Positions 63,511 through 64,000 of a stretch of DNA of 64,000 bases are shown here, in pieces; position 1 is the first letter of the stretch; each line of letters begins with the position of its first letter. The stretch covers positions 4,318,001-4,382,000 of the forward strand of contig NZ_CP080524.1 in the NCBI RefSeq assembly GCF_024746795.1, in the 5' to 3' direction. Under the pieces are notes generated by a model. It was not told where the DNA came from and searched no databases. It saw only the letters and a program-made list of their open reading frames with translations. The position numbers and the translations under genes were made by a program. This DNA comes from Mesorhizobium sp. AR10 (GTDB taxonomy: Bacteria > Pseudomonadota > Alphaproteobacteria > Rhizobiales > Rhizobiaceae).

Positions 63511-64000
63511 CTAGGAGCCGATCGAATCCCGCATGCTCTTCAGCAGGGTTTTGGCACCAAGCGAAATCAGGGTGTGGTCCGAGCCCATGGCCAGCAGCCG
63601 GTAGCCCATCGAGACGACGCGACCGGCAATGGCGGGCTCGATGACGTAGATCGCGGCATGCTTGCCGGCCTTGCGCGTCCGCTCGGCGATCAAAGCCACG
63701 GTCTCCATCATGCTTTCCAGCGTCGAATTGACGGTGGCGCCGTTCGACCAGGCGATCGAGAAATCCGACGGGCCGAGGAAGATGCCGTCAATGCCAGGCG
63801 TGTCGAGGATGCCATCGAGCGCATCCAGCGCGGCGCGTGTTTCGACCATGGCGAAAGCCATGGTACGCTGGTTGGTGTCGCGCAGCCATTCGGCCTGATC
63901 GCCCTTGCCGTGGCGCGGGAAAGCGTAAGTCGGGCCCCAGGAACGCTCGCCAAGCGGCGGATATTTCATGGCGGCGGCAAACAGCTTGGCATCCGCCACC
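63511..64000 (-). CDS. HpcH/HpaI-family aldolase, C-terminal part (cut by window edge)
   Basis: The last 163 codons only; the gene continues beyond 64000. The family marks are KYPPLGERSWGP, the metal-ligand Glu in AMVETRAALDALD, and the Asp in GIDGIFLGPSDFS. These are class II (metal-dependent) aldolases for 4-hydroxy-2-oxo acids, such as 4-hydroxy-2-oxoheptanedioate. Full identity and start cannot be judged. Confidence 0.88.
   Translation of the reverse strand, partial: VADAKLFAAAMKYPPLGERSWGPTYAFPRHGKGDQAEWLRDTNQRTMAFAMVETRAALDALDGILDTPGIDGIFLGPSDFSIAWSNGATVNSTLESMMETVALIAERTRKAGKHAAIYVIEPAIAGRVVSMGYRLLAMGSDHTLISLGAKTLLKSMRDSIGS

Overview
The window looks like ordinary core chromosome of an alphaproteobacterium of the order Rhizobiales, most likely Mesorhizobium or a close relative. 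The evidence is high GC, a B12-dependent class II ribonucleotide reductase (nrdJ), a malic enzyme fused to a phosphotransacetylase-like domain, a very large polar-growth coiled-coil protein of the GPR/RgsE type known from rhizobia, several small DUF families typical of the order, and interspersed hairpin repeats of the rhizobial kind. I see no rRNA, tRNA, CRISPR array, transposase, integrase or prophage gene. The annotation rests on reading translated sequence and on family recall; no database search was run.

Layout. 1-4.7 kb: the start of folP (cut by the left edge), a secreted DUF922 protease-like protein, a DHA2 drug exporter, a ferredoxin reductase with its 2Fe-2S ferredoxin, and an Hpt protein. 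5-11 kb: the 1989-residue GPR-like protein, ended by a hairpin terminator shared with the next operon. 11-15 kb: a four-gene Mla-type lipid transport operon on the minus strand (permease with STAS, ATPase, MCE protein, lipoprotein). 15-19 kb: dipeptide epimerase, a frameshifted MFS gene, an LpxH-like phosphoesterase and an SDR protein lacking the usual catalytic pair. 19-29 kb: maeB, a DUF2865 protein, gltX and nrdJ, with probable NrdR boxes and a DnaA box before nrdJ. 29-38 kb: mostly small or accessory genes (DUF3592, methyltransferase, a LysR regulator facing a DUF1127-like gene, VOC, DUF2314, GH25 lysozyme, GFA, hydrolase, SRPBCC, ParB-like). 38-44 kb: a co-directional plus-strand run that looks catabolic: an N,N-dimethylformamidase-like protein, class III aminotransferase and BKACE, then, after a 158-bp element with perfect 49-bp inverted arms, a GNAT and an acetylpolyamine amidohydrolase-like deacetylase. 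44-50 kb: desulfurase-like and aldo/keto reductase genes, a J-domain-like protein and exported hypotheticals. 50-56 kb: a six-gene minus-strand operon for molybdoenzyme maturation (flavin reductase, CoxD-like AAA+, CoxE-like VWA, split XdhC, and a fused molybdopterin-binding/MocA-type protein) with no molybdoenzyme structural gene nearby. 56-64 kb: a periplasmic binding protein, P1 peptidase, DUF2171, DUF2259 and membrane proteins, purB, a phosphoesterase, VOC dioxygenase, RBBP9-type hydrolase, and an HpcH/HpaI aldolase cut by the right edge.

The observations I rate highest are the amidase/aminotransferase/BKACE gene set (38.4-44.1 kb), the 49-bp inverted-repeat element inside it, a hairpin repeat family whose copies carry or abut the stop codons of upstream genes, the 282-bp higher-order repeat in the GPR-like gene, the nrdJ control region, and the maturation operon without its target enzyme.
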